A stretch of DNA of 64,000 bases, from assembly GCA_030549495.1 (NCBI GenBank), contig JAUIRK010000710.1, positions 1 through 64,000 of the forward strand, written 5' to 3'. Shown here piece after piece: positions 25,483 to 36,659 of this stretch. A program made the translations under genes and the position numbers. How positions within the stretch are numbered: the stretch's first letter is position 1; each line of letters begins with the position of its first letter. The notes below the pieces were generated by a model. The model saw only the letters and a program-made list of their open reading frames with translations. It did no database searches and was not told the DNA's origin. This DNA comes from Nectonema munidae. Its lineage: Eukaryota; Nematomorpha; Nectonematoida; Nectonematidae.

Positions 25483-28400
25483 CAGGCCCTCCAGTGGCGT
25501 AAATTAAAAAACTAGGATTTATCACAACAAAAAACTAGGAAAAAGTGAGAAATTTCTTGGAAAAATTAGAAAAAACTATGAAGTAATAAAGCTTATTAAC
25601 GTAAACGAAAAATTTATTGATCTTAAAATAAAATTAAAGTTTTAAAGAAAAAAACAAATAGATTCAACTCAAATTTTCTGTGACATTTTAATTGGAAAAA
25701 TAAAATTCAAAAAATAAAAGGTTCTTTTATTGCTTTATATATGAATTAATCATTCGAACTCCTTTTTGCCAATTTCATTCCTTTCATCAATATATCTCTT
25801 CATTGACTCTCGCTTCTTTGAAAATTTGATTTGCCTTCTGCATTTCTGCCTTGAATTCCACTTCGTTCCTTCTAACATCCTTTTATCTTTCATCAATACA
25901 TCGTTCGCTTTTCTCAAGGTGAGCTGCTACCCTTTTCTTTTTCTCCAAGAGCAACTTCTCTTGTTTTTTAGCCTGTTTTCTTGTTTCGTACTTTTGATGA
26001 GCTTGTCTGACTGCAATAAGATTTTTCGTGATAGGAATGTCTATTATATTCTTATACATACTGACAGCGTATCATGTAAGCCTTAAACCATTAACTGACT
26101 AATTTGACAAGGATGATCTATCTGAAGCCAACACCTTTTTATTCACAGAAAAGCCCTTTCCACAACAGCATTACCATGTGAAATGCAAAGATATGTCGTA
26201 ACTAATTTCTTTAAGTTTGGATACTTGATATCCCCAAACTTACATTTTTCAGAGTGAATATGTGGTTCCAAAAGTGATCAATTCTGAATAATTCGCCATC
26301 CCAGTTATATAATTCATTATTATTGATTTGCTCTGACATATATATCTTCCATTCATCTGTTATTTTTGAAACAGTGCAGTCTTCAATGTGAGGTAAAGCT
26401 TGGCAAAGTTCTTTGAGAAAGGGTTGTGACTTGTCTAAATTCTTAACTTCAGGATCTCACACATCTAACAAATGTGTCTTTTAGAGGCAACTTGGTTTGA
26501 AAATGTGAGCTGACAAATTGATAAATCCTTCTTGTCTGTCAAAATCAAGTCTTTTTTGTGTTCACCAAGTGCTTCTAATTTCTTAGAAGTGTCTGCACCT
26601 ATTTCCATGGCTTTCAAAGTAACTAAATTTTCGCTACTAAAAAGTTCGATGGTTTGAAGTTTGTGTCCTGATTTATTTTGAACTACATCGAGTTTTAAAT
26701 AAAAAAATACGGTCTCTTCATAAAGTAAGTGGATCATAGGTTTTTCTTGAAATTTCGTTAGAAAAGGTTGAAACAAAGGACTAACACATATCACAAACTG
26801 AATCTCCGCAAGACACTCTTTGCTAGAAAGACATTCACAGATCCTTTGATATCGATTGTTTTTTTTTCAGCTGCGTTGATGTATGATCTTCTTTACTTTT
26901 TTAAGTAGATCTGTTAAAAAGTATTTGCAAAGTGAAGTCCAGTGTTTTAAAAGACGTTGTAATGCTGGTACAAGAGTCAGCCAACGACACTGTAAATGAC
27001 GAATAAAGAACTTTTCACTTAGGCCAAGATCTTTTATAGTCCTCTCGTTGGCAGATGTGCGTTCTAAACCATTGATAAATATGTATCGATAGTTGTTCTG
27101 AGTTTTCTCCATAAACACGAAGTTCTTTTTTAAAAGAATTATGGACTGTATGCAGCGGTCATGGGAAAAAAGGCCAGGCAACTCAGCTGCTTTCAGATGT
27201 GCTTGTATGTTTTTCCATATTGCTTTGTTGACATTTGGCCCATCACGTCCCAAAGAAACCTGCTGACATAAGGGAAATTGAAATTCATCTTCTGTTACGG
27301 CATCAATAATTGCATCACTAACATTTTCAGACTTAGCATGACCGAACATTAAGCTTTTTAAAAACATACTGCTAACTTCAAATTTTTTCTCATTCCAGAA
27401 TCCAACTATCATATCACACTGTTTTTTCTGCTGGGCATTACCCGTCTCGTCAAATTGAATTGTGAAGGGGCTTTTAGTTTCTCTTATGTTTGCAGTGAAT
27501 TCTTTTTTAAAATAAAGACCAAGTCCATCTGATATCAGATAAGAAACTTTTGACTTGCTCATTGAAATTTTTCGGATATATTAACAAGAAACATCGCTTT
27601 GAAAATTTCGGAAATGCCCTCACATGATGTGTAAGAATAGCCTCCACCAGCCACCTGCATCGCCCATAAAGTTTCTGCTTTTGTGACTTGATCATTAATA
27701 GATATCGATTCAGGGTAAACTTTTCTGTCTACATCCTTGGATCATTGTTTGCTTGTACTGGCCATTTGACTGGTTGGCATTAACAATTTCTGTTTAGCAT
27801 CAGGAACTTTATTTTTTATGTTTTTGAGTATCAGCATGGCCAATGAGATGTTGAGCTCCAGTAGTTGAACAGGAAATGCTTCTGTTACATAATATACATA
27901 ATCTAGCAAAGCTATTCAAGGGATCTTTTTTGCACCATTTTGATAGATTTTGACCGTTATTGTCGATTTTAGAAAGCCAGGCATGATTAAATTTGGTTTT
28001 TTTCACTAGGCATGGTCAGTAAAATTTTCAGTAATTGAGTTTATTTTAAATTTAAGGATAAGAATTAGTAGATATAAATAGAATTGCTAGATATTGTAAG
28101 ATGTTCACCTACATTTAAATCAAAAAACAAAACGTAGATTGAGAGAAAAATCGATGAAAGCTAGTTTTTGTTAATGAATGGATAAATATATTTAGACTCA
28201 TAGATTTAGATTGTATTTTTAATTTGTCATATATTGACACTTTCTTTGAAGGCCTAATAACCCTGGGCATGGATTTGTTCTTGACATGTGGTTATCAAGT
28301 ATGTGAAATTAAAAAATTCTTCAAACGGGTGTAAGAAAAACATAAAGTGAATGAAGAAAAGGGAAAAGATTAAATTTTTACATGTTACTATTTATAAATC

Positions 28401-28717
28401 ATGTAATAAATATTTATATTTCGAAAGCTACAATAAAAACTAAGAAAAACTAGGAACATTTTTGGAAAAAACAATTGTAAAAAAAAGACCTTAATTTAAA
28501 TTTAAACTTAACTACTAATATAAATTTCTATCATAAAAACTAATTTAAATTTCTATTTCACTTAAACTTAACTACTTACTTAAATTTAATTTTTGTAAAC
28601 AAAAAATGTAATGTAATTGTTTTTTGGAAAAACAATTTTCAATAAATGCCAAAAAAAACTAGGAAAAAATAAATTTTTAGTAAAAAAAAAAATAAACTAA
28701 AAATTTTAGGAGGCCTG
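25483..28717 (-). mobile_element. hAT transposon (3.2 kb), degenerate
   Basis: The left end CAGGCCCTCC and right end GGAGGCCTG form short inverted repeats, flanked by ACTAATTG on the left and CTAATTGT on the right (seven bases shared), as expected of an 8-bp hAT target duplication with one base lost. The transposase lies on the minus strand between about 28006 and 26465. AAAACTAGGA-type motifs recur in direct orientation near both ends (25511-25545 and 28438-28665), possibly old transposase-binding repeats. The coding region is broken, so it is not autonomous. Confidence 0.8.
26465..28006 (-). pseudogene. hAT transposase relic with BED-like finger
   Basis: Going down the minus strand, 28006-27809 encodes a zinc finger (LCILCNRSISC then HLIGHADTQKH, a CxxC...H...H pattern). 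After several stops, 27562-26867 encodes the catalytic core: SDGLGLYFKKEF, TIQFDETGNAQQKKQ with the first acidic residue, FGHAKSENVSDAI and SLGRDGPNVNKAIWKNI with the second. The frame 26794-26465 may be a further downstream part. The arrangement matches the zinc-finger hAT transposases that have no standard BED domain. At least three breaks separate the open parts. Confidence 0.8.
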
Positions 28718-28766
28718 CTAATTGTTTAAAAAAATAGGTAATAAAGTATATAAGGTAATGTTATAT

Positions 28767-28802
28767 TTTAATAATTTCTTGTTATAATATTTGCCGAGTA
28801 AG
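28767..28802 (+). mobile_element. piggyBac fragment, left of hAT insertion
   Basis: It matches 36930-36968 of the larger piggyBac relic (TAATTTCTTG ... ATAATATTTGCC). The element is interrupted by the hAT at 28803-33199 and resumes at 33200. Confidence 0.7.
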
Positions 28803-29160
28803 TAGGGTTGCCAGACATCCCGATTTTTCGGGACTTGTTCCGATTTGTTATTTAGTCCCGCGTCCAGAATGCACAACTAGGGGACACCATTTGTCCCGAT
28901 TTTAGCCTCCATTGAAAAAAAACTAGAATTATGAAATCTTTAGTTTTAAACTTAATTTTCTTATCATATCATTTTTTTATAGAAAAAAAAGATATTTATT
29001 AAAAAAAAACGAAATTACATACGTGAAAATATTAAATATAAGGCACGTAAGTCTAGTAACTACATTTTGATATGGTTTCAGACCTCATTTTTTTATAATA
29101 ACCAAAAAACGGTTTTAGGAAGAAAAAAAAACACCCTGGAAATAATCCCCTAGAGGAATA

Positions 29161-30030
29161 ACCCCCCCCCCCCTCCCTGTCTTCTCTCATCCTCTAGTAA
29201 ATATATATTGTTTTACTAAAGGTTAATATAATTTAACAAAAAGGGCTATATATAAAGTATTTTAAATTTTATCTAGACTTCATGGACTTTATGAGAATCT
29301 TTTCTGTTTTTACGAAATTTTTTGTTATTACTTGGAACTCTAATTCTTTTATATCTATCAAACAATAATCTTTTTTAATATAGGAAACAAATTAAAATAT
29401 TTCATTTCTTATTTAATTATTAGTCTGTTCAGATTGTAATTATTATTAGTAAATTTTGTGTAAACAGGAAACTGTACTACCACAATAAGACGTTTATCAG
29501 GGATTAGAGCTACTAGCTTGAAGATTAGTTGCTTTCATACTTGTTACACATACACTTTGAAAAACTAATCTTTTTTATTCACTATGGTTTAATGTATATA
29601 GAAAACAAAATAAACTATCATTAAGTAGATTACAATATGTCTTTAAGCCTTCAAAAATTCTTTGCATGGGTATATATAAGCAACTTCATAATCGTTGTTC
29701 TTCATTTTTGTGAAAGTTTGAAATATTTCTTGATCGTCACTTTTTTATCACTAGTCCTTTTGATCTTAACAGTGAGTTTTTCATTTATTAATTATTTTTT
29801 TCGAGATTACCTTGAGATTTTAATTTAAAATTAATTTGCTGTAAAAAAATTCTTCATTTTAATATTTATTTTTCAAATGAAGTGCCAATTCCTTTCATGT
29901 AAACTATAATTGTTTTGAAAAAAGATTTCAAAAATTCAATTTTCTGTAACAATTTTTGTCGATAATGAGATAATTCATTAACTCTAACAAAGGAGGCAAA
30001 AAAAATTGCTTTTGAAGGCTATGTTTACTT
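29161..30030. other. hAT/MULE non-coding interior
   Basis: AT-rich DNA between the hAT left end and the MULE frames, with a poly-C run at about 29161. The left border of the MULE must lie here but I could not find its inverted repeat. Confidence 0.4.
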
Positions 30031-30039
30031 AAAGCAAAA

Positions 30040-31060
30040 AGAAATAGTTAATGATGTTTTATCGTATGAGTGTGAATTGCGACGTTCTTCAAACTTTTGT
30101 AAGGCTTCGTACAAAAAATGGTGATCAGTTTCTTCTTTATGATTCCGGTGCAGCAAATGAAAGAATTTTAATTTTTGGTTCCGAAAAGAGTGTGTTATAC
30201 TTACAAAATTTCAAATATTGGTACATGGATGGAACTTTTAGTGTTACCTAGCCTTTTTTGTCAAGTGTACACAATACACGTTTTTATGGGCGGTCGCGCA
30301 GTACCTGTGTTATATTGTTTGTTGCCGAACAAATCAGAGACAACATATTTATTTTTACTAAAGAAAGTGCAAAATATAACTAACAAACAAAATCCAGAAA
30401 GTATAATGATCGATTTTGAAAAAGCTATGATTAACAGCATCGCAAATATTTTTACCTCTACGGAGACTAAAGGATGTTTTTTTCATCTGAGTCAAAATAT
30501 TTATAGAAAAATTCAAGAGTTTGGTCTCACACACTTATATACTACAAATGCTGACTTCTCATTAAAAATGCAGATACCTTCTTTAGCGTTTTGTCCACCG
30601 AATAAAATAGACGAAGCCATTGATGTCTTGGCGAAGTTTCTACCTGAAGAGGCAACCGATGTGCTAAATTATTTCGAAGATAATTACATTGGAAGATGTA
30701 GTCGTCGAATGCGAAGACAACCAAGATTCGATAAAAAGTATTTGGAATATGTATGCAAGAGTTCAAGAAGACCTACCAAAAACTAATAACGCTGTTGAAG
30801 GATGGCATCGAAGTTTCGCATCACTAGTTGGTCGTTCACATCCCAATATTTTTGCCTTTTTAAGATGCATTCAAAAAGAGCAGGCGATACAAGAAACATT
30901 TGTGACACAATTCTTTGCAGGTCATCCTCCAATCAAACAAAAAAAGAAATACAAAGACTCGAATAATCGTATTAAAAATATCGTGGAAGACATAGAAAGT
31001 AGATCAATTTTATGTTTTCTAAAAAGTATTGCTTTTAATCTAAGTTTTTGAGTTTTACAG
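30040..31060 (+). pseudogene. MULE transposase relic nested in hAT
   Basis: Three overlapping frames give a nearly continuous MULE-domain transposase. The first (to 30251) ends FKYWYMDGTF, with the first catalytic Asp. The second (from about 30240) has VYTIHVFMGGRAVPVLYCLL, MIDFEKAMINSI (second Asp) and CFFHLSQN (CxxH). The third (from about 30740) has LPKTNNAVEGWHRSFASLVG (catalytic Glu) and HPNIFAFLRCIQKEQ. Two frameshifts, near 30245 and 30740, break it, with few other lesions, so it seems a younger insertion than its host. The FLYWCH finger usual at the N-terminus is not seen upstream. Confidence 0.85.
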
Positions 31061-31635
31061 TCATATATAATACAGTTTATTTTTTACTATAAAATAAAAT
31101 TTTGATCTTCTAATGTCACTTTTTGTTATTTAAAGTTATCTATATTACAAGTCTCATAACAATGAATAATTCTATCCATCTAAGCTTTTTCAAAGGAGGG
31201 ATTTTTTCCTTGGGGGTTTTTTTCCTCTGGGGGGTTTTTTCCGTCCACCCCAAAAAAACGTGTGAATTCAAAACAAAATGAGCCGCTTCAAAGATTTCAC
31301 ACACGATAAATAAATAATAAAATATATTTATTATATACATTGATTAGTTAGTATGTCATGTAAATATTAAAAAAATATACATAACTATGTCAAGATGAAA
31401 AAACACATTAATATAATATGTAATTCCGACATCCGACAAGTATGTATATTATGTTATAAGAGTAATCATGAATAGATTAATTAGTAATCAGTAAAAATCT
31501 AAGTATAACTTTTTTATATGCTTTATATAGGAGCCAATACTCGAATATGTACATTCAATCAAGTGAATATCACGATATTTATTCTCATTTTTTGTATTCC
31601 TACATCATTTTTTGTTTTTTAGATTTTTACTAATC

Positions 31636-31842
31636 TATTTTAAAATGCCTAAACGTAAGTGTAAATTTGGTGATGAATATTCCAGTGAATGGTCTTTTGT
31701 CAAGCGCGCAACAAGCTGTTTTGAAGCCAAATGTGATTTATGTAACTGCACATTTAGTATTGAACATGGTGGACAAAATGACATCAAGAAGCACATCGGA
31801 CCCGGAAAACACAAACGTTATATATCTTCAACATCAAAATGA
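31636..31842 (+). pseudogene. hAT transposase N-terminus, BED-like zinc finger
   Basis: It starts MPKRKCKFGDEYSSEWSF and holds CDLCNCTF then DIKKHIGPGKHKR, a CxxC...HxxxxxH finger as in the other hAT at 28006. It ends in a stop where the copied piggyBac-Tigger patch begins. Confidence 0.75.
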
Positions 31843-32021
31843 TAATTTTCCAGAGTTTATTTATGTGGAAATCAACTACAGTCAACTCTCTATACACCGG
31901 ATGCACTCGGGACCCGAAAAAAATCCGGTTTAGAGAGAGATCCGGTTTATTGAGAGTTATGTTTTTTTTACAATTTTTCACCCATTTTTTAATACCATGA
32001 CTCATTCTAATCATATATATA
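31838..32021 (+). repeat. 184-bp copy of a piggyBac-Tigger junction inside the hAT
   Basis: This stretch matches 34938-35128 with only a few differences and small indels. The first 41 bases correspond to piggyBac coding sequence (reading NDNFPEFIYVEIN) and the rest to the end of a Tigger element (CAGTCAACTCTCTATACACC). hAT coding sequence resumes after it (KIIAAKIV then MAFHTVCHHMSF). Confidence 0.85.
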
Positions 32022-32073
32022 AACTTTTAAAAACATAGATGACGAAAATAAAATAATAGCGGCAAAAATAGTC

Positions 32074-32880
32074 ATGGCTTTTCATACTGTTTGTCACCAC
32101 ATGTCTTTCAGTTCAAACGACTGTACCAATGTAATCCTACCAATGTTGTTTGCAGACTCCAAAATTGCAACCAAATTTTCAAATGGTAGAACAAAATGCA
32201 CTGCAATTATGAAAAACGTTTTGGCACCACATTCTATTACCGAAATTGTGAAAAATATAAAAAATTCTTCTTTTTTCGGCATATCTACCGATGCAAGCAA
32301 TCATAATGCTGAAAAAGTGTTTCCTTTGATTGTACAATATTTTTCTCGTGATGTTGGTCTCATGATAAAGTCGCTAAGAGTAAAATGTTTACCGAATGAG
32401 ACTTCGGACACAATAGCTACATTTTGCAAAGAAAGTCTTGCCGAGTCAGGACTAGATAAGAAAAAATGCATAGCTTTTTGTGGAGACAATACTAATACAA
32501 ATTTTGGTGGATGTTAACGCAAAGGCACAAATGTGTTTGCAAAACTGAAAGAAAGCATGAATCAATCAATAGAAGGTATTGGATGCCCAGCACATATTCT
32601 CTACACAATGCTGCTCTGCGACTGGTGTTTTATCGGTTGTCATTGAAGTAATTGTTGTCAAAAATTTTTCATACTTCAGTATCTATACTGTTAGAACTGA
32701 AAAACTTAAAGATTTTTGTGAGTTTGTTGATATTGAGTATTCCTCAGTTCTTTCACATTCTAAAACTCGTTGGCTTTCTCTGAATAAAGCAGTTGAATCA
32801 TAGAATTATTTGAAGCCCCTTATTTCTTTTCTGAACAAATGGCACATAAAATTATTCTACATTTTTCAATAATTCTCTTA
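32074..32880 (+). pseudogene. hAT transposase core, broken
   Basis: The frame 32074-32517 includes SSFFGISTDASNHNAEKVFP (first acidic residue) and KKCIAFCGDNTNTNFGGC (second). After a stop it continues with KLKESMNQSIEGIGCPAHI and, past 32690 in another frame, EYSSVLSHSKTRWLSLNKAV, the RW motif of hAT transposases. The C-terminal dimerisation part is not recognisable. Several stops and shifts are present. Confidence 0.8.
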
Positions 32881-33199
32881 GTGAAGCTTACTTATATTTT
32901 GTTCATAGTCTTGATTTTGTTTTCAGCAGTAGAATTATGAAAATTGAAAAAACAGTGTTATTGAAGTTCTCGGTTGCCTGAATGAAATTACGACTATACA
33001 ATAAGATTTTATAAATATTATAACGTTACAATTAGTTGAGTTAAAACCCAATTTTATCAAAACAGCTGTGAGTCACCAAAAATTTCATTTGTTTAAAATT
33101 ATTTATATTAATAATAATTAGTTTTTATTAGTAATAAACTTAACATTATTCTGTCATACAAGTGTCCCGATTTTTTATTTTTGAAATCTGGCAACCCTA

Positions 33200-33255
33200 C
33201 AAGTAAGGCTATGTATTGGCGTTCTGAAAATGATTTAATAAATAATGCAGTAGTT
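33200..33255 (+). mobile_element. piggyBac fragment, right of hAT insertion
   Basis: It continues the fragment at 28767-28802 and matches 36965-37015 (GGCTATGTATTGG, coding for the AMYW block of piggyBac transposases). Homology fades after about 33255. Confidence 0.7.
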
Positions 33256-33259
33256 TATA

Positions 33260-34700
33260 AATTAGATAGTTAAAAATTTTAAAAAATTACAACCTTAGGA
33301 ACTTAATTATTGAGAGATAGTAAAACTAGGACAATCTATAAAATCGGCATATCTGGTTGCGCATTGTAGGAATATATTTGATTAATATATTTAGAATCAG
33401 TTACATGGTAGAAAATTTATTTTTTTAAAAAAAGAGTAAAAATTACTTTAACGAATAAAATTGTTTTATAAAGTAAATTTAAAAATATCGAAAACAAAAA
33501 TGCTGGCGAACATTTAATCTTTTTAATAAGAACCATTTATATATTATAGTCAAATAAACTAAAAATAATAAAATTTTATTAATTAATAGATTTATTTATT
33601 AATCGAAGTTTCGTAGGTAAGTAAGAGATTTTTAAAACATTTTAAAACCGATATGCTTTCTTTTGCTCGATTGGTTTGGTTAGAGTAGGAGGAATAATAA
33701 GATTGGGTAGTCAAAATATATTCGTCTAAATTTTCGAAGAGTCTGAATTTTACTGTAATTGTTCAATATGAGATGACCAAGATGGGATTCCATACAGTTC
33801 AGAGGATGAGCAATATTGCATAGGCTTATTCCTTAAAACGAAGTATCGATCTTAGCGTCTGCATATCAAGGTTGTGTATGTAGTTAATTTTTTTTTGATG
33901 GGAAATGTAAGTAGTTATGAGGAAAGGTTGGAGAACTTTGTGGGAAAGTTTTTTTGCAAATTTGGGAAGAATGTCGTGTGGAAAGAAATTTCAAATCATG
34001 TAATTGTATCTGATGAGTTTGATGAGAGTGAGATGTAGTCAAAAAGCTCACATCAGAACTTCATGAGTCGATGTTCAGGTGATGCGAAATGCGTTTTTCA
34101 TTTATAGTTGGCATAAACAGTGTATTTTATTGAGATGATTGATTTTTTAAGGAGATTTAAAGAAATATCTGAGAAGAGTAAGAAGAAAAAGAACACAAAA
34201 TTATATACTAATGTTGCAATATGGCAACAAGTTTCATAATTTTTTTTGTTTGAATCAATTTTTTTAGAAATTTATCTGCTTTTTACTAAACTAAATAACA
34301 TTTTCCAAAAAAGTTAAAAAAATCTTTCAAAAATGAAAAGTGATCCAAATAAAAATAGAGATATTTTTCAATTGGAAAAAAACGTAAAAAATTAGCTAAA
34401 AAAAGGTCACTACTATTTTTAAGACTTAAAAATTTGAAAGAACATTAAATAATTAAAAAAATTTAGTTATCAATGTTTTGCACATTTTTTATTTTGTAGT
34501 GTCTCAATATGGCAACTTTAGTATAATACGAATACACTTACATATTTTTTAAACCAATTTTTATTATCACAATTTAAACAAAACTATTAAAAAAAATTTG
34601 AATTGTTTATTTTCATTTTGTCTAGTAAATTTATTTTTGATAAAAAATTATTATTTTAATTTTTATTCTAAAAACAATGAAGTTTAAAAATTCGTTTGAT
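33260..34700. other. AT-rich sequence, nothing firm
   Basis: No gene is recognised. 33600-34100 is less AT-rich than its surroundings but gives no family signature on either strand. Confidence 0.5.
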
Positions 34701-34710
34701 ATTTTGAGCC

Positions 34711-34862
34711 TCAATGGTTGTTAGGGTAATTTTAATGGCTTAAAATTTGAAGGTCAGTGGTTCGATCCCCAAGACTCCCAACTCTTATGATAAGCCAAGT
34801 GCCAGCTTTCAAGTTTCGATAACTTACAAGCTGCGTCAATTCAACAAACAACAACAACAAAT
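34711..34862 (+). mobile_element. tRNA-derived SINE, family C, single copy
   Basis: Box-A-like TGGTTGTTAGGGTAATT, then box B GTGGTTCGATCCCC. A body with CAAGTTTCGATAACTTACAAG follows, and a CAAACAACAACAACAA tail. The tail runs straight into the piggyBac relic. Confidence 0.65.
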
Positions 34863-34989
34863 GAAATTGAAAACTAAAATTATGTTAGTAATGATTTTAT
34901 TTAGGCTCCAGTATTTCAAGAACTAATGGATGAAGACTCTGCTAATGAAAATGATAATTTTTCAGAGCTTATTTATGTGGAAATCAACT

Positions 34990-36655
34990 TCAACTCTCTA
35001 TACACCGGATGCACTCGGGACACGAAAAAAATCCGGTTTAGATAGAGATCCGGTTTATTGAGAGTTATGTTATTTACAATTTTTCACCTATTTATTAATA
35101 CCATGACTCATTCTAATCATATATTGTAACTTTGATGTTTAAATAGAATCATAAACATATTTTCGAAAATTTATTTTTTTTAGTCACATTAATATAATTT
35201 TTAATACAAGTTTGTTTGAATTTCATGACATTTTTTGTTATAACCAAATTGTTTTTGAGGATGAGGCTTTCGACTTCTCTTTGCATTCTTGGATCTTGTT
35301 GATATGCAAAGTCACTCAGTTTTTTGAGCATTTGGGCTACTTGAAACCGAGAAAGTTTCGTGTTGATTTGAGTCACTTGTTTGCCATCATCGCTTTGTCC
35401 ATCGATGTATTCAGATTCATGGACTTCCTGATTCAGTAATGCTGCTTCGAAATCAGAAGGATCTTCTGTCGCCGAAATATTGTTAATCTCTATAAACTCG
35501 TTGGTTGTCATCCTTGATTCACCAAAACAGGTAACAAGCTCTTCAATGGAAACATTTAATTTCCTCTGTTTCATCTTTGGCATCTGTACAGTCTTCCATC
35601 ATGAAGCCACTGTTCTTGAAGCATTTTATGATTGTTGAAGTGGCAACTTTTTCCCACGCTGAAGCAATCCATTTTATACAATCTAAAATATTGATTTTCT
35701 TAGTTAATTGAACCAAATTTGGTTGTTAATCAATTTGTGCCAACAAATGTACCATCAGAGGTTTTCTATAACCCATTTTGAATGATCTAATCACACCCAA
35801 ATCGAGTGGCTGAACGCAGCTTGTAGTGTTTGAAGGGGAAAACTTGAGTGAAATGTTCTATAGAACAATATCTGGTTGATGAGATGTAGCATTATCCAAG
35901 AACATGAGAATTTTTCTTTTTCCCCTTATCATTTTTCTGTCTACTTCTCGAATCCAAAAAGAAAAAATTTTTGATGTCATCCAAGCATTACTATTAGCTG
36001 CATACGTTACAGGTAAACTATCGGTTTTGACTCCTTTGAAACATCGCGGATTTTTTGATTTGCCAATGACCATAGGCTTGACTTTTGTGCCGGTAGCACT
36101 GGTAGCGAGCATAACAGTCACTCGTTCTTTGGATACTTTCACACCACTTTTTATTGATGCTTAGCAGCCAGAGTTTTTTCAGGAATGACCCGAAGATATA
36201 AGGCCGTCTCATCGCAATTAAAAATGTTACACAGCTGAAACCCTGTTATCGACCTTCAAAAGACAAAACCAATCTTCAACTATTGAACAGTCAACATCAC
36301 GAGCATAAGACTTTAGCGAAAACCTTGATTTCCAAGAAGTCAACAATCCTGAATTGTGTTAAAATTGTTTTTCAAATTTGAACTTACGTCTATATACACA
36401 TCATTGTTTAATTTCAATTATTATTTTTTACTACATAAATTCACAGTGTTGAAAAATCTTTTGTTTATGCTGCAATTAATTGTATTTTTGTTCTTTTCCT
36501 TAGCTTTATATCGTGTCCGGTATAGACAGAGGATGTCCGGTTTACACAGAATTAAAATACATTGGAAAGAATAGAAGTGTTTTAGGACTTTGAAAATAAT
36601 CCGGTTTAGACAAAAATCCGGTATATTCAGAGTCCGGTTTAGACAGAGTTTACTG
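34990..36655 (-). mobile_element. Tigger/pogo transposon, 1.7 kb, nested in piggyBac
   Basis: The right end, read inward, is CAGTAAACTCTGTCTAAACC and the left end is CAACTCTCTATACACCGG, having lost its first bases (the copy at 31880 keeps CAGTCAACTCTC). Further CCGGTTTAGA motifs repeat just inside both ends. The transposase is on the minus strand. The two-base TA target is not intact on either side. Confidence 0.85.
35149..36260 (-). pseudogene. Tigger/pogo DDE transposase relic
   Basis: All three catalytic aspartates can be read on the minus strand: IFNCDETALYLRV (near 36210), ILMFLDNATSH (near 35890) and SCVQPLDLGVIRSF (near 35805). Between them come VKVSKERVTVMLATSATGTK and KSKNPRCFKGVKTDSLPV. 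The C-terminal part, 35583-35149, is an acidic tail with STEDPSDFE-like text. Frame changes separate the parts, and the N-terminal CENP-B-type DNA-binding domain was not recognised in the remaining 300 bases. Confidence 0.85.
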
Positions 36656-36659
36656 ATTA

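Larger units (their letters stand above)
28803..33199 (+). mobile_element. hAT transposon (4.4 kb) with nested MULE
   Basis: It has terminal inverted repeats TAGGGTTGCCAGA at the left and TCTGGCAACCCTA at the right, followed by shared TCCCGATTTTT-type sequence. Target duplications are CGAGTAAG (28795-28802) and CAAGTAAG (33200-33207), 7 of 8 alike. The related piggyBac at 36965-36972 shows the uninterrupted site CAAGTAAG, which confirms the insertion. Inside are a BED-like finger frame (31636-31842), hAT transposase pieces (32074-32880), a MULE (about 30040-31060) and a 184-bp patch copied from a piggyBac-Tigger junction. Confidence 0.88.
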
